Of a stretch of 51,846 bases of DNA, positions 1 to 8,011 are shown piece by piece. Numbering within the stretch: the stretch's first letter is position 1; every line of letters begins with the position of its first letter. The notes under the pieces are model-generated. The model worked only from the letters and a program-made list of their open reading frames with translations. It did no database searches and was not told the origin of the DNA. This DNA comes from an uncultured Lachnospiraceae bacterium (GTDB taxonomy: Bacteria > Bacillota > Clostridia > Lachnospirales > Lachnospiraceae), in assembly GCA_900316805.1 (NCBI GenBank), contig ONEJ01000100.1:1-51846 (forward strand), read 5' to 3'. A program made the position numbers and the translations under genes.

Positions 1-274
1 ATGCCGTGAAAATACTGTGATTATGTGAAATTTTCAAGATGCAAATTTATGGTGAAAAGCGTTAGCTTTTGACCGGCGAATCATTTATATTATAGCAGAA
101 ACATCAAAAAATTACATCATCGGTTTTATGACACAACCAGTTACTATTGCATCTGGACGAATGAGCGTAACCTGTTGTACCCTTTCTATAAGGTGTTAAG
201 TTTGAACACTTTTTGTTCAGTTTGCGGAAAGCCACCTCCATCATTTGATAATAAAAAGTTCGTCTATTCTTATT
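1..274. other. Left-edge non-coding stretch
   Basis: I see no credible gene here. The sequence is AT-rich with stops in all frames. Near 197-216 there is a weak dyad (GTGTT...AACAC followed by TTTTTG) that could be a poor terminator for something entering from the left, but the stem is only about five pairs. The toxin gene on the minus strand ends at 275. Confidence 0.4.
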
Positions 275-592
275 TTACAACCCACGAATAATATTAAGAT
301 AATCCTGTCTGGCGTCTACAACCGCATAGATAATAACTTCCTTCTTATCATCATCCACTTTGTAAAACACCAAACCCTTTTCTAAAATCAGCACCTTGTA
401 TCCCTGACGCTTTAACACCAAATATTTTGGATCAACACCCATATGTGGATTTTCTTCTAACAGCATTATGCTTGATTCAATATAATCCAATTTTTCAAGA
501 GCAACATCATTACCAAAGTTACTGGCAATGTACAAAATAATTTTTCTAATACCAGCGTCTGCTATATCAGTACGAACAATGTTATATTTCAA
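275..592 (-). CDS. RelE/ParE-family toxin of a type II toxin-antitoxin pair
   Basis: This 105-residue basic protein has the ParE/RelE layout: an N-terminal helical hairpin (about residues 8-50, with the ENPHMG segment typical of the ParE helix end) and a C-terminal beta-sheet (VLILEKGLVFYKVDDD...VIIYAVVDARQDY). Family members are ribonucleases or gyrase poisons; which one cannot be told here. The start is a TTG at 592: a GGAGGG ribosome binding site sits seven bases upstream, inside the last codons of the antitoxin gene, so translation is probably coupled to the antitoxin. The antitoxin-first order is the usual one for Phd/RelE pairs. Likely autoregulated by the complex. Confidence 0.8.
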   Translation of the reverse strand: MKYNIVRTDIADAGIRKIILYIASNFGNDVALEKLDYIESSIMLLEENPHMGVDPKYLVLKRQGYKVLILEKGLVFYKVDDDKKEVIIYAVVDARQDYLNIIRGL

Positions 593-594
593 GC

Positions 595-873
595 TTATCC
601 CTCCTGCAGCATAGATCGTAAATCTGCAAAGGTTTCGCTTATAGGTGCAACACGACCATTTCTTACATCATTCTCTGCCTCAGCTAAAATCTCTAATAAT
701 TCTATTCTGGATTTCATATTTTTATATTCCTCATAGGATAATGTCACTGTATCACCACGACCATTTACTGTAATGATGACAGCCTCTTTATTCTCTTTGC
801 ACTGTTTTGATATATCATTGTAATGATTTCTTAAATCCGCAGATGGTCTAATCGTTTCCTGTAATGTAAACAT
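595..873 (-). CDS. Phd/YefM-family antitoxin
   Basis: A 92-residue protein with a Phd/YefM-like N-terminal DNA-binding half (an IRPSADLRNHYNDISKQC stretch, then VIITVNGRGDTVTLSYEEY) and an acidic, probably disordered C-terminal tail that would wrap the toxin. I place the start at the ATG at 873 because AAAGGAGGC lies seven bases upstream; a longer reading frame starts 36 bases earlier but lacks such a site. It is followed directly by the toxin gene and should bind both the toxin and its own promoter. Confidence 0.8.
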   Translation of the reverse strand: MFTLQETIRPSADLRNHYNDISKQCKENKEAVIITVNGRGDTVTLSYEEYKNMKSRIELLEILAEAENDVRNGRVAPISETFADLRSMLQEG

Positions 874-1066
874 CTTTACCGCCTCCTTTATATAGTCATA
901 TCGTATCATGCATTGACTATATAATCAATGTCATTTTTTATCCAAATTATCCCATCCTTCAAACTGCAGATCAGCAGGTTGTTTAAACAGGCAAATATCA
1001 GGGGCAGGAGCGGTATCTGCCATTTTCCATTCTGAGGGGAAGGGGATAAAGAAAATGAAGGGAATT

Positions 1067-1242
1067 GGGCGCTGACAAACATTTATTTACTATGCGCCCA
1101 CACAAAATAGGAATATTTCAAATCTGAGTTAGAAAATGGGCGCTGGGGAAAATTTATTTCCCATACGCCCAATATCTCGGCATTTTGAAATTCAGGATGA
1201 TAGGAAGCCGGGTGCATACAAGAAAAAGTATCTCCAGCGCCC
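1067..1242. repeat. Array of three 33-nt GGGCG...CGCCC hairpin units
   Basis: Three 33-nt imperfect palindromes lie at 1067-1099, 1138-1170 and 1210-1242 (the last inverted). Each begins GGGCGCTG and ends in a variant of TATGCGCCC; unit two extends its stem with TGGG/CCCA. The intervening 38 and 39 nt resemble each other in inverted orientation (both contain TTTGAAAT). The rest of 910-1361 contains no gene that I can support. This looks like a REP-type or mobile hairpin element rather than CRISPR. A related 34-nt unit lies at 34288-34321. Confidence 0.6.
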
Positions 1243-1361
1243 AATAGGCTCTGTGGATAGAGAGATTTCTCCATCCTGTGGCTTAATTACTAAAACTGCT
1301 TTTTCCAATTATTTGCCCTACGAATACCTGGCCACTGGGAGTAAGGCATGCTCCTCCCAAC

Positions 1362-1913
1362 TTACCGTTCCATTTTCCAGAAGTATGCTGCATACGGCGA
1401 AAGTTCACTGCCACCGCCAAAATCATGCATTTTACCGCTGATTAAGTCCACTGCTGTTCCACATCCTGCATCAAAATGTGCCGTATATGGCTGGTCAGAT
1501 GCATTAATAGCTACCAGAACACGTTCACTCTCACAGGCACGCTCAAATATACATTGGTGGTTCGTTAATACCACGGTGCGGAAGCTGCCATAATTCAATG
1601 CCTGACTGTTTTTCTTTGCAGCCGTCAGTTTCGAAATCCACTCTGCCAGTTCACCGAATTCCGGTTCATCAAAACATGCCCGCAAGGCCGGATCCCCTTC
1701 GTTCTTATGCGGCTTTGCGCCCCACTCACTGCCATAATATACACAAGGAATCCCCGGCATACCAAATGCAATGGCATAAATCAAAGGCAAATGTTTTTCA
1801 TTAATCAGATTTAATTTTACCAGATCATAATTGCCTTCCCAGCCCTCATACCAAAGACCGTCATTATAAATCCTAAAGGATAAATCTGATAAAAAACACT
1901 TTCGTAAGCCCAC
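1362..1913 (-). pseudogene. Remnant of a GH13 (cyclomaltodextrinase/maltodextrin glucosidase-like) gene
   Basis: A 183-residue frame joins two non-adjacent parts of a GH13 alpha-glucosidase. Residues about 16-36 (YNDGLWYEGWEGNYDLVKLN) match a block that lies ahead of the catalytic Asp and Glu in GH13_20-type enzymes. It runs straight into NEKHLPLIYA...MPGIPCVYYGSEWG, which normally follows the catalytic HD motif. So the N-terminus and an internal stretch of roughly 200 residues holding the nucleophile, acid/base and third acidic residue are gone. The C-terminal beta domain looks intact to the stop. It cannot be an active glycosidase. It lies 42 bp beyond the secA stop on the same strand and has no promoter that I can see. 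Confidence 0.8.
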
Positions 1914-1954
1914 ATGGTATTGTCCCCCTACTCAAGCCAATTGTAATATCTTCT

Positions 1955-4522
1955 TTATCTGCGCCCACAGCACTGTTTATACTTCTTACCGCTGCCACAC
2001 GGACAGGGATCGTTGGGATAAACCTTTGCATGCTCCCGTCTTTTTGGAGCATTCTGAGCCGTGTCATCCTTATTGGTTCCGGTTACCTGGGCAACCTGTT
2101 CACGTTCTACCTTCTGCTCCACCTTCACATGATAGAGCACGCGGATGGTCTCCTCCTGGATCGCGGTAATCATCTCATCGAACATATCGAAGCCTGCCAT
2201 CTTGTACTCTACCAGCGGATCTCTCTGGCCGTATGCCTGAAGTCCGATTCCCTGACGGAGCTGATCCATGTCATCGATATGATCCATCCACTTGCGGTCG
2301 ATCACCTTGAGAAGAACCACTCGCTCCAGCTCACGGAACTGCTCGATCTCCGGGAACTCCGTCTCTTTCTCTTCGTATAAGAGCACCGCCTGTTCCTTCA
2401 GATGCTGCTTTAATTCCTTACAGCTCTTCACAGAAGCAATGGACTCCTCCGTTACGGGCTCCAATGGAATCGTTGGAAGCAGGATCTCGTTGAGTTCGTG
2501 AAGATCCCACTCTTCTCTGGAAACCTCATTGGAGATGCAGGTATCTACCGACTTCTCCACCTGATCCTGAATCATCTTAAAGATGGCATCCCGCATGCTT
2601 TCGCCATTTAATACGGACAGACGCTCCTTGTAGATGATTTCTCTCTGATCATTATTGACCTGATCATACTCCAGGAGATTTTTACGGATGCCAAAGTTGT
2701 TGTACTCGATTTTCTCCTGTGCCTTCTCAATGGCGGAGGTCAGCATCTTATGCTGGATCTGCTCTCCCTCCGGAACGCCCAGCGCGTTAAAGACTGCCAT
2801 CATCTTGTCAGAACCGAACAGGCGCATCAGATCATCCTCCAGGGAAATGAAAAACTGGGATTCACCCGGATCTCCCTGACGGCCGCTTCGTCCGCGGAGC
2901 TGATTGTCAATACGTCTGGATTCGTGGCGCTCCGTGCCGATGATCCTGAGACCACCGGCCTCCTTCGCATCATCGTCCAGCTTGATATCCGTACCACGGC
3001 CCGCCATATTAGTGGCGATGGTCACAGCCCCATGCTGACCGGCCTGTGCAACGATCTCAGCCTCCTGCTCATGGAACTTCGCATTCAATACAGTGTGAGG
3101 AATTCCCTCTCTCTTCAGCATGCCGCTGATCAGCTCGGAGGTCTCGATGGTAATGGTACCTACCAGCACCGGCTGGCCCTTCGCATAAGCCTCCTTCACT
3201 TCCTCCACAACGGCACGGAATTTCTCCTTCTTGGTCTTATACACCGCATCCTGGTGATCCACGCGGGCGATCGGACGGTTCGTAGGGATTTCGATAACGT
3301 CCATTCCGTAAATATCCCTAAACTCCTTCTCCTCTGTCAATGCGGTACCGGTCATACCGGCCTTCTTCTCAAATTTATTAAAGAAATTCTGGAAAGTAAT
3401 GGTGGCTAAGGTCTTGCTCTCTCTCTTGACCTTCACATGCTCCTTCGCCTCGATGGCCTGATGGAGTCCGTCGGAATAGCGGCGTCCCGGCATAATACGT
3501 CCGGTAAACTCATCTACGATCAGCACCTGATCATCCTTTACCACATAGTCCTGATCGCGGAACATGAGATAATGGGCACGCAGTGCAAGGATCACGTTGT
3601 GCTGGATCTCCAGATTCTCCGGGTCTGCCAGATTGTCGACATGGAAGAACTGCTCTACCCGCTCCACACCCTGCTGGGTCAGGTTGACAACCTTATCCTT
3701 CTCATTGACGATGAAATCTCCGGTCTCCTCCTGCTCCACACCCATGATGGCATCCATCTTGGAGTACTCCGGGATATCCTCGCCTCGGGTCATCTGGCGC
3801 GCCAGAATGTCGCAGGCCTCGTAAAGCTTCGTGGATTTGCCGCTCTGACCGGAAATAATCAGAGGGGTTCTCGCCTCGTCGATCAATACAGAGTCCACCT
3901 CATCGATGATGGCGTAATGCAGACCTCTCTGCACCAGCTGTTCCTTGTAGATGACCATGTTGTCCCTCAGATAATCAAAGCCCAGCTCATTGTTGGTAAT
4001 ATAAGTAATATCGCAGTTGTAAGCTTCCCGGCGTTCATCATTGCTCATGTCATTTAACACAACGCCAACGGTAAGCCCCAGGAATTCGTGTACCTGTCCC
4101 ATCCACTCGGAGTCACGCTTTGCAAGGTAATCGTTGACGGTTACGATGCAGACGCCCTTCCCCTCCAGCGCATTCAGATACGCCGGAAGTGTGGAAACCA
4201 GTGTCTTTCCTTCACCGGTCTTCATCTCTGCGATACGTCCCTGATGCAGGATGATTCCACCGATAATCTGGACTCTGTAATGCTCCATTCCCAGCACACG
4301 GCGGGCTGCTTCCCGCACCGTTGCAAAGGCCTCCGGAAGAAGGTCATCCAGTGTCTCGCCCTTCTCCAGGCGCTCCTTATATTCTTTGGTCTTTCCCTTC
4401 AGTTCCTCATCGGAAAGTGCCATCATGGAATCGCGGAAGGACTCCACCTTATCTACGATCGGGTAGATACGCTTCAGCTCCCGTTCGCTGTGTGTACCAA
4501 AAATCTTTGTGATTGCTTTCAT
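1955..4522 (-). CDS. secA: Protein translocase ATPase SecA
   Basis: The motor ATPase of the Sec export channel. It has Walker A ([12 protein letters not shown]), the [12 protein letters not shown] Walker B region, the GMTGTALTE and [12 protein letters not shown] motifs, [13 protein letters not shown] motif VI, and a C-terminal SecB/zinc-binding tail ([18 protein letters not shown]). The length of about 855 residues is normal for Firmicutes. I chose the ATG at 4522 ([16 protein letters not shown]) over an ATG 24 bases upstream because AGGAG lies about nine bases before it and SecA proteins normally start there. A promoter is predicted at 4582-4610. The gene stands alone, and its 3' end abuts the GH13 wreck. 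Confidence 0.98.
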   Translation of the reverse strand: MKAITKIFGTHSERELKRIYPIVDKVESFRDSMMALSDEELKGKTKEYKERLEKGETLDDLLPEAFATVREAARRVLGMEHYRVQIIGGIILHQGRIAEMKTGEGKTLVSTLPAYLNALEGKGVCIVTVNDYLAKRDSEWMGQVHEFLGLTVGVVLNDMSNDERREAYNCDITYITNNELGFDYLRDNMVIYKEQLVQRGLHYAIIDEVDSVLIDEARTPLIISGQSGKSTKLYEACDILARQMTRGEDIPEYSKMDAIMGVEQEETGDFIVNEKDKVVNLTQQGVERVEQFFHVDNLADPENLEIQHNVILALRAHYLMFRDQDYVVKDDQVLIVDEFTGRIMPGRRYSDGLHQAIEAKEHVKVKRESKTLATITFQNFFNKFEKKAGMTGTALTEEKEFRDIYGMDVIEIPTNRPIARVDHQDAVYKTKKEKFRAVVEEVKEAYAKGQPVLVGTITIETSELISGMLKREGIPHTVLNAKFHEQEAEIVAQAGQHGAVTIATNMAGRGTDIKLDDDAKEAGGLRIIGTERHESRRIDNQLRGRSGRQGDPGESQFFISLEDDLMRLFGSDKMMAVFNALGVPEGEQIQHKMLTSAIEKAQEKIEYNNFGIRKNLLEYDQVNNDQREIIYKERLSVLNGESMRDAIFKMIQDQVEKSVDTCISNEVSREEWDLHELNEILLPTIPLEPVTEESIASVKSCKELKQHLKEQAVLLYEEKETEFPEIEQFRELERVVLLKVIDRKWMDHIDDMDQLRQGIGLQAYGQRDPLVEYKMAGFDMFDEMITAIQEETIRVLYHVKVEQKVEREQVAQVTGTNKDDTAQNAPKRREHAKVYPNDPCPCGSGKKYKQCCGRR

Positions 4523-4581
4523 AATGTAATAGCTCCTAACTCCCATAGATCATGCCCGAGTCGCTGGGCACATTTGATGAT

Positions 4582-4610
4582 ATTGTAACACTTTCTCTAT
4601 TTTAAGACAA
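4582..4610 (-). promoter_or_regulatory. Predicted sigma-A promoter of secA
   Basis: On the minus strand, TTGTCT (4610-4605) and TACAAT (4587-4582) are separated by exactly 17 bases, about 60 bases upstream of the secA start. Confidence 0.55.
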
Positions 4611-4652
4611 CTCTCTAAGGGATAAATGTTTTATGAACTTTTTGTAAACAGG

Positions 4653-4681
4653 TTGAAAAGAGGGGAAACGGTTGCTATAAT
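4653..4681 (+). promoter_or_regulatory. Predicted sigma-A promoter of the TSCPD gene
   Basis: TTGAAA (4653-4658), a 17-base spacer, then TATAAT (4676-4681), about 33 bases ahead of the start codon of the small TSCPD protein. Confidence 0.65.
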
Positions 4682-4714
4682 AACCGCAGAAAAGGGAGAA
4701 AGGAGGACGCATCC

Positions 4715-4975
4715 ATGTCCTACACTTATAGAACCAAAGGCACCTGTTCCACCCAGATTGAAGTGGAGTTAGAGGGTGACATCGTTAAAAATGTGAAGTT
4801 TACCGGAGGCTGTGACGGAAATCTCAAAGCCATTCCGCGTCTGGTAGAGGGAATGACGGTGGACGAGGTAGAGCGCCGCATCGGCGGAATCCACTGCGGG
4901 TTCAAGAATACCTCCTGCGGGGACCAGCTTGCAAAGGCACTCCGGGAGGCGTACAACGCACAGAGCAATGCGTAA
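4715..4975 (+). CDS. Small TSCPD-domain protein (TIGR03905-type)
   Basis: An 86-residue protein that is essentially one TSCPD domain, the module found at the C-terminus of class II ribonucleotide reductases and as stand-alone proteins in clostridia. Visible signatures are GTCSTQIEVELEGD, FTGGCDGNLKAI and CGFKNTSCGDQLA, with Cys 10, 33, 61 and 68 as possible metal or thiol residues. The function of the stand-alone form is not established. The start at 4715 is supported by GAAAGGAGG upstream and by its own promoter. Transcribed divergently from secA. Confidence 0.85.
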   Translation: MSYTYRTKGTCSTQIEVELEGDIVKNVKFTGGCDGNLKAIPRLVEGMTVDEVERRIGGIHCGFKNTSCGDQLAKALREAYNAQSNA

Positions 4976-5043
4976 GATAGCAGATTATGTAGCGTGAGCA
5001 CATGATTTCCTGTGCTCACAAAGCATATTTTTTGTGAAAGCAG

Positions 5044-5631
5044 CTAAATCTCTGTAACCAGAATGGGCTGAATCTGCTTTCCCTTCATTGCCGCCTCGAT
5101 AGTTTCCGGCAGAAGCTCCATTTTCGCGATCATGGAGTTGGGCTTGCTCTTACAATTATCCTGTCCGAAGGGGACAAAATAGATATTTTTCATGTTCATG
5201 AGTGTCCCTATGGTCTTGAAGTTAATCCCCAGCGCATCATTGGTGGAAATTGCGATCACCAGCGGCTTTCCGTTTCTCATATGGGCCTTTGCCGCCATCA
5301 GCACCGGTGTGTCCGTGATCCCGTTGCTGATCTTTGCGGCAGAGTTTCCGGTACAGGGCGCGATGACCATGATATCCAGAAAGTTATTTGGGCCGATAGG
5401 CTCCGCCTGCTGCATGGACTTGATGCCCTCATTTCCTGTAATATCACAGATTCCCTCCACAAATTCCTTTGCACTTCCAAACCTTGTATCACAGTTCTGG
5501 GCCTGGTAGGAAAAAACCGGAATGACATTCGCCCCCATCTCCGTCAGCCGGATCACCTGTTTTCTGGTCTTCGCAAAGGTACAGAAGGATCCGGTAATCC
5601 CGTACCCTATATTATAATTTGAAAAATCCAT
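5044..5631 (-). CDS. spoVFB: Dipicolinate synthase subunit B (flavoprotein)
   Basis: A 195-residue flavoprotein of the SpoVFB/DpaB family, the FMN-binding partner that, with subunit A, makes dipicolinic acid for the spore core. The start YNIGYGITGSFCTFAK is the Rossmann-like flavin-binding segment, and VIAPCTGNSAAKISNGITDTPV is the conserved Cys-containing loop of this family. Its start overlaps the end of the A subunit by 25 bases, with AAGGGGGAG about ten bases upstream, so the two are probably translated together. It should be expressed in the mother cell late in sporulation, but I cannot identify a sigma-K promoter with confidence. Confidence 0.93.
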   Translation of the reverse strand: MDFSNYNIGYGITGSFCTFAKTRKQVIRLTEMGANVIPVFSYQAQNCDTRFGSAKEFVEGICDITGNEGIKSMQQAEPIGPNNFLDIMVIAPCTGNSAAKISNGITDTPVLMAAKAHMRNGKPLVIAISTNDALGINFKTIGTLMNMKNIYFVPFGQDNCKSKPNSMIAKMELLPETIEAAMKGKQIQPILVTEI

Positions 5632-6473
5632 GGTTTTTCCACTCCCCCTTCCTGCGATGGCTGCAGCCGTTCCATTGCGTCTGCCAGCACCTTTGCACTG
5701 CTTTTCGTGGTATATTTTCCCGGAAGCCCCAGGGCCGCCACCACCTTGATGCCGTATGCCTCTGCTGCAATGAGATCCGTTCCTCCCGGCCGGGAGGCGA
5801 TATCGATGATCACCGCATCCTTATGCATTTCCCGGATAAAGGGCTCACGAATTACCGGTGCAGGAACCGTATTGACAATAGTTCTGGAGCCATAGGCCTC
5901 CTCCGGTGCGTAGGAAAAATCTGCCGCCTCATATCCGCATCTTCTGGCCTGTTTTCTGGCCTGGGGACTTCTCGCCAGAACCGTAACCTTTGCCCCCATG
6001 GCTGACAGAAGCTTCGCGATTTCTCTCCCACACCTTCCAAAGCCGCACACGAGAATCTTCTGGCACCGGATAGAATAAGGACTGTACCTTAAAATCTCCG
6101 CAATTGTTGCTTCCGCTGTAATACGCGCATTCTGCCTTACTGCCTCTTCCTCCTCCATCAAGTCATACCAGCAGATATCCGCCGTCTGTAGCAGTTGTCT
6201 CCAGGCCGTAGAAACCGCCCCTGCAAACACGGTCCATTCCCTCGCCGTTCTTTTTGTTAACTCCTCTTTTAACAATCGGGAGACGTCAAAGTTTCTCTCT
6301 AGCTTGGAAATTGGTATAGGCAGGACCATTCTTGCGCAGGAACCAAACACCTCTGCCACTTCCTCTCTCCGGGCTTCCCGTCTCCAATCCAGTCTGCGGA
6401 CTTTCCCGTTCAGAAGCTCCGCAAGCTGCTCCTGTCTTTGATCTGTAACAAATACCGCTGTGTTTTTTCCCAT
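5607..6473 (-). CDS. spoVFA: Dipicolinate synthase subunit A
   Basis: A 288-residue NAD(P)-dependent oxidoreductase-like protein of the SpoVFA/DpaA family. The N-terminal half is the family-specific domain (VFVTDQRQEQLAELL matches the usual GGDxRQ start). The C-terminal half holds a Rossmann fold (ILVCGFGRCGREIAKLLSAMG) and IIDIASRPGGTD. Together with subunit B it converts the dihydrodipicolinate-pathway intermediate into dipicolinate. The ATG at 6473 lies immediately after the seven-T run of a terminator, and its ribosome binding site (GAAGGGGG) is buried in the 3' arm of that hairpin (see findings). The aspartokinase upstream feeds the same lysine/DPA branch. Confidence 0.93.
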   Translation of the reverse strand: MGKNTAVFVTDQRQEQLAELLNGKVRRLDWRREARREEVAEVFGSCARMVLPIPISKLERNFDVSRLLKEELTKRTAREWTVFAGAVSTAWRQLLQTADICWYDLMEEEEAVRQNARITAEATIAEILRYSPYSIRCQKILVCGFGRCGREIAKLLSAMGAKVTVLARSPQARKQARRCGYEAADFSYAPEEAYGSRTIVNTVPAPVIREPFIREMHKDAVIIDIASRPGGTDLIAAEAYGIKVVAALGLPGKYTTKSSAKVLADAMERLQPSQEGGVEKPWIFQIII

Positions 6474-6518
6474 AAAAAAACGCCCCCTTCCATATCTAAG
6501 ATATGAAAGAAAGCGTTT
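6474..6518 (-). terminator. Terminator hairpin between aspartokinase and spoVFA, containing the spoVFA RBS
   Basis: On the minus strand a stem of about 19 pairs (Watson-Crick plus four or so G-U pairs) closes a TTA loop at 6499-6497 and is followed by seven Ts (6480-6474). The 3' arm contains GGAAGGGGGCG, the only ribosome binding site available to spoVFA, and the ATG follows the T run directly. Confidence 0.8.
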
Positions 6519-6540
6519 CCGGTTCCGAAATCCCGCAGGA

Positions 6541-7860
6541 TTACAGTCTTGTCTCTACAAAAATATCATAAATCGCTTTGATGGCTGCGTCAAAATCTTC
6601 ATTCTTGACACCGATAATGATATTTAGCTCTGAGGAACCCTGATCGATCATCTTCACATTGATGTTAGCGTGAGCCAGGGCAGAAAAAATTCTTCCGGCA
6701 GTACCGCGGTTTGATTTCATCCCCCGGCCTACCACTGCGATCAGTCCCAGATCAGCCTCCAGTTCAATCACATCCGGATGGGTCAGACGGCGGATGGAGC
6801 TGATGACCTGCTGCTCCTTCCCCTCAAACTCAGCCTGATGAACAAATACGGTCATGGTATCAATACCGGAGGGCATATGTTCAATGGAGATTCCATTTTC
6901 CTCGAAGGCCTGCAGTGCCTTGCGGCAGAAGCCCACCTCTGCGTTCATCATATCCTTATCAATGTTGACCGCAACAAAGCCCTTCTTTCCAGCGATACCG
7001 GTAATGGTGTACTCCGGCTTCTGGCAGGTGCTCTCCACAATCAGTGTACCTTCTGCCTGCGGGTCATTGGTATTGCGGATATTGATAGGAATACCGGCCT
7101 TGCGGACCGGGAATACCGCATCCTCGTGGAGCACGGAAGCTCCCATGTAAGACAACTCGCGAAGTTCACGGTAAGTGATCACTTTAATAGGCTCCGGATT
7201 GTCAATGATTCTCGGGTCAGCCACCAGACAGCCGGATACGTCCGTCCAGTTCTCATACATGCTGGCATGACATGCCTTGGAAACGATGGAACCGGTAATG
7301 TCAGAACCGCCTCTGGAGAAAGTCTTCACGCTTCCGTCCGGATTGGAGCCATAGAAGCCCGGAATAACCGCACGCTCGCATTTTGCAAGTTTCCCGGAAA
7401 GAATCTTGTCGGTCTTATCTGCATCAAAATTTCCATCCTCATCAAAGAAGATGACTGTGGCAGAATCAATAAACTCGTATCCAAGATAATTTGCCATAAT
7501 AATACCATTTAAGTACTCGCCCCGGGATGCTGCGTAATCCTGTCCCGCCTTTGCCTTGAAATTGGCTGAAATGGTCTTAAACTCCTCATCTAAGGAAAGT
7601 TTCAGTTTCAATCCATTAATGATGGAATCATACCGCTCCTTAATTTTCATGAGGGGAACGCGGAACTCCTCGCCTGCCTCTGCCTTTGCATAGCAGGCAT
7701 ACAGCATATCTGTTACCTTGGTATCCTTGGAATTGCGCTTGCCCGGTGCACTGGGCACAACGTACTTGCGGGACTCATCTGCCCGGATAATGTCTCCTAC
7801 CTTGGCAAACTGCTCTGCACTGGCCAGAGAGCTGCCGCCGAATTTCACAACCTTAACCAT
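6541..7860 (-). CDS. Aspartate kinase (monofunctional, with ACT domains)
   Basis: A 439-residue aspartokinase, the first step of the aspartate family (lysine, threonine, methionine, diaminopimelate and dipicolinate). It starts with the signature VVKFGGSSLA and has FSRGGSDITGSIVSKA plus a C-terminal pair of ACT domains (from about residue 300; VVGRGMKSNRGTAGRIFSAL and NVKMIDQGSSELNIIIGV). It is the large clostridial form, without a fused homoserine dehydrogenase. The ACT pair suggests feedback control by lysine or threonine. It has its own sigma-A promoter at 7899-7927 and RBS GAGGAG. The dipicolinate synthase genes lie directly downstream, which suggests supply for sporulation as well as growth. 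Confidence 0.95.
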   Translation of the reverse strand: MVKVVKFGGSSLASAEQFAKVGDIIRADESRKYVVPSAPGKRNSKDTKVTDMLYACYAKAEAGEEFRVPLMKIKERYDSIINGLKLKLSLDEEFKTISANFKAKAGQDYAASRGEYLNGIIMANYLGYEFIDSATVIFFDEDGNFDADKTDKILSGKLAKCERAVIPGFYGSNPDGSVKTFSRGGSDITGSIVSKACHASMYENWTDVSGCLVADPRIIDNPEPIKVITYRELRELSYMGASVLHEDAVFPVRKAGIPINIRNTNDPQAEGTLIVESTCQKPEYTITGIAGKKGFVAVNIDKDMMNAEVGFCRKALQAFEENGISIEHMPSGIDTMTVFVHQAEFEGKEQQVISSIRRLTHPDVIELEADLGLIAVVGRGMKSNRGTAGRIFSALAHANINVKMIDQGSSELNIIIGVKNEDFDAAIKAIYDIFVETRL

Positions 7861-7898
7861 TTTATCTGCTCCTCTTCTATAATAACGTAACTTCGGAT

Positions 7899-7927
7899 AT
7901 TATACTTCTATCTGCTGCTATCGTCAA
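7899..7927 (-). promoter_or_regulatory. Predicted sigma-A promoter of aspartokinase
   Basis: Minus-strand TTGACG (7927-7922), 17 bases, TATAAT (7904-7899). The -10 ends 38 bases ahead of the start codon. Confidence 0.7.
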
Positions 7928-7959
7928 TTTATTTTTTTGTTTGTTCTGTGCTCCCATAG

Positions 7960-7991
7960 AAATGCTCCGCTGCAATGCAGCGGAGCATTTT
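7960..7991. terminator. Hairpin downstream of the dockerin gene
   Basis: A near-perfect dyad AAATGCTCCGCTGC / GCAGCGGAGCATTT with a tiny loop. It lies 20 bases past the stop of the large dockerin gene on the minus strand. The T tract is short on either side, so termination strength is uncertain. Confidence 0.6.
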
Positions 7992-8011
7992 GTGTATCAA
8001 AGTATTTACAT

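Noticed and set aside
1067-1242. CRISPR array (33-nt repeats, 38 and 39-nt spacers)
   Set aside because: Repeat identity is too low, the third unit is inverted, the two spacers resemble each other, and there are no cas genes in the window.
2750-4057. Long plus-strand frames of 219 and 206 codons opposite secA
   Set aside because: They are antisense to conserved SecA coding sequence, have no ribosome sites and no recognisable protein character.
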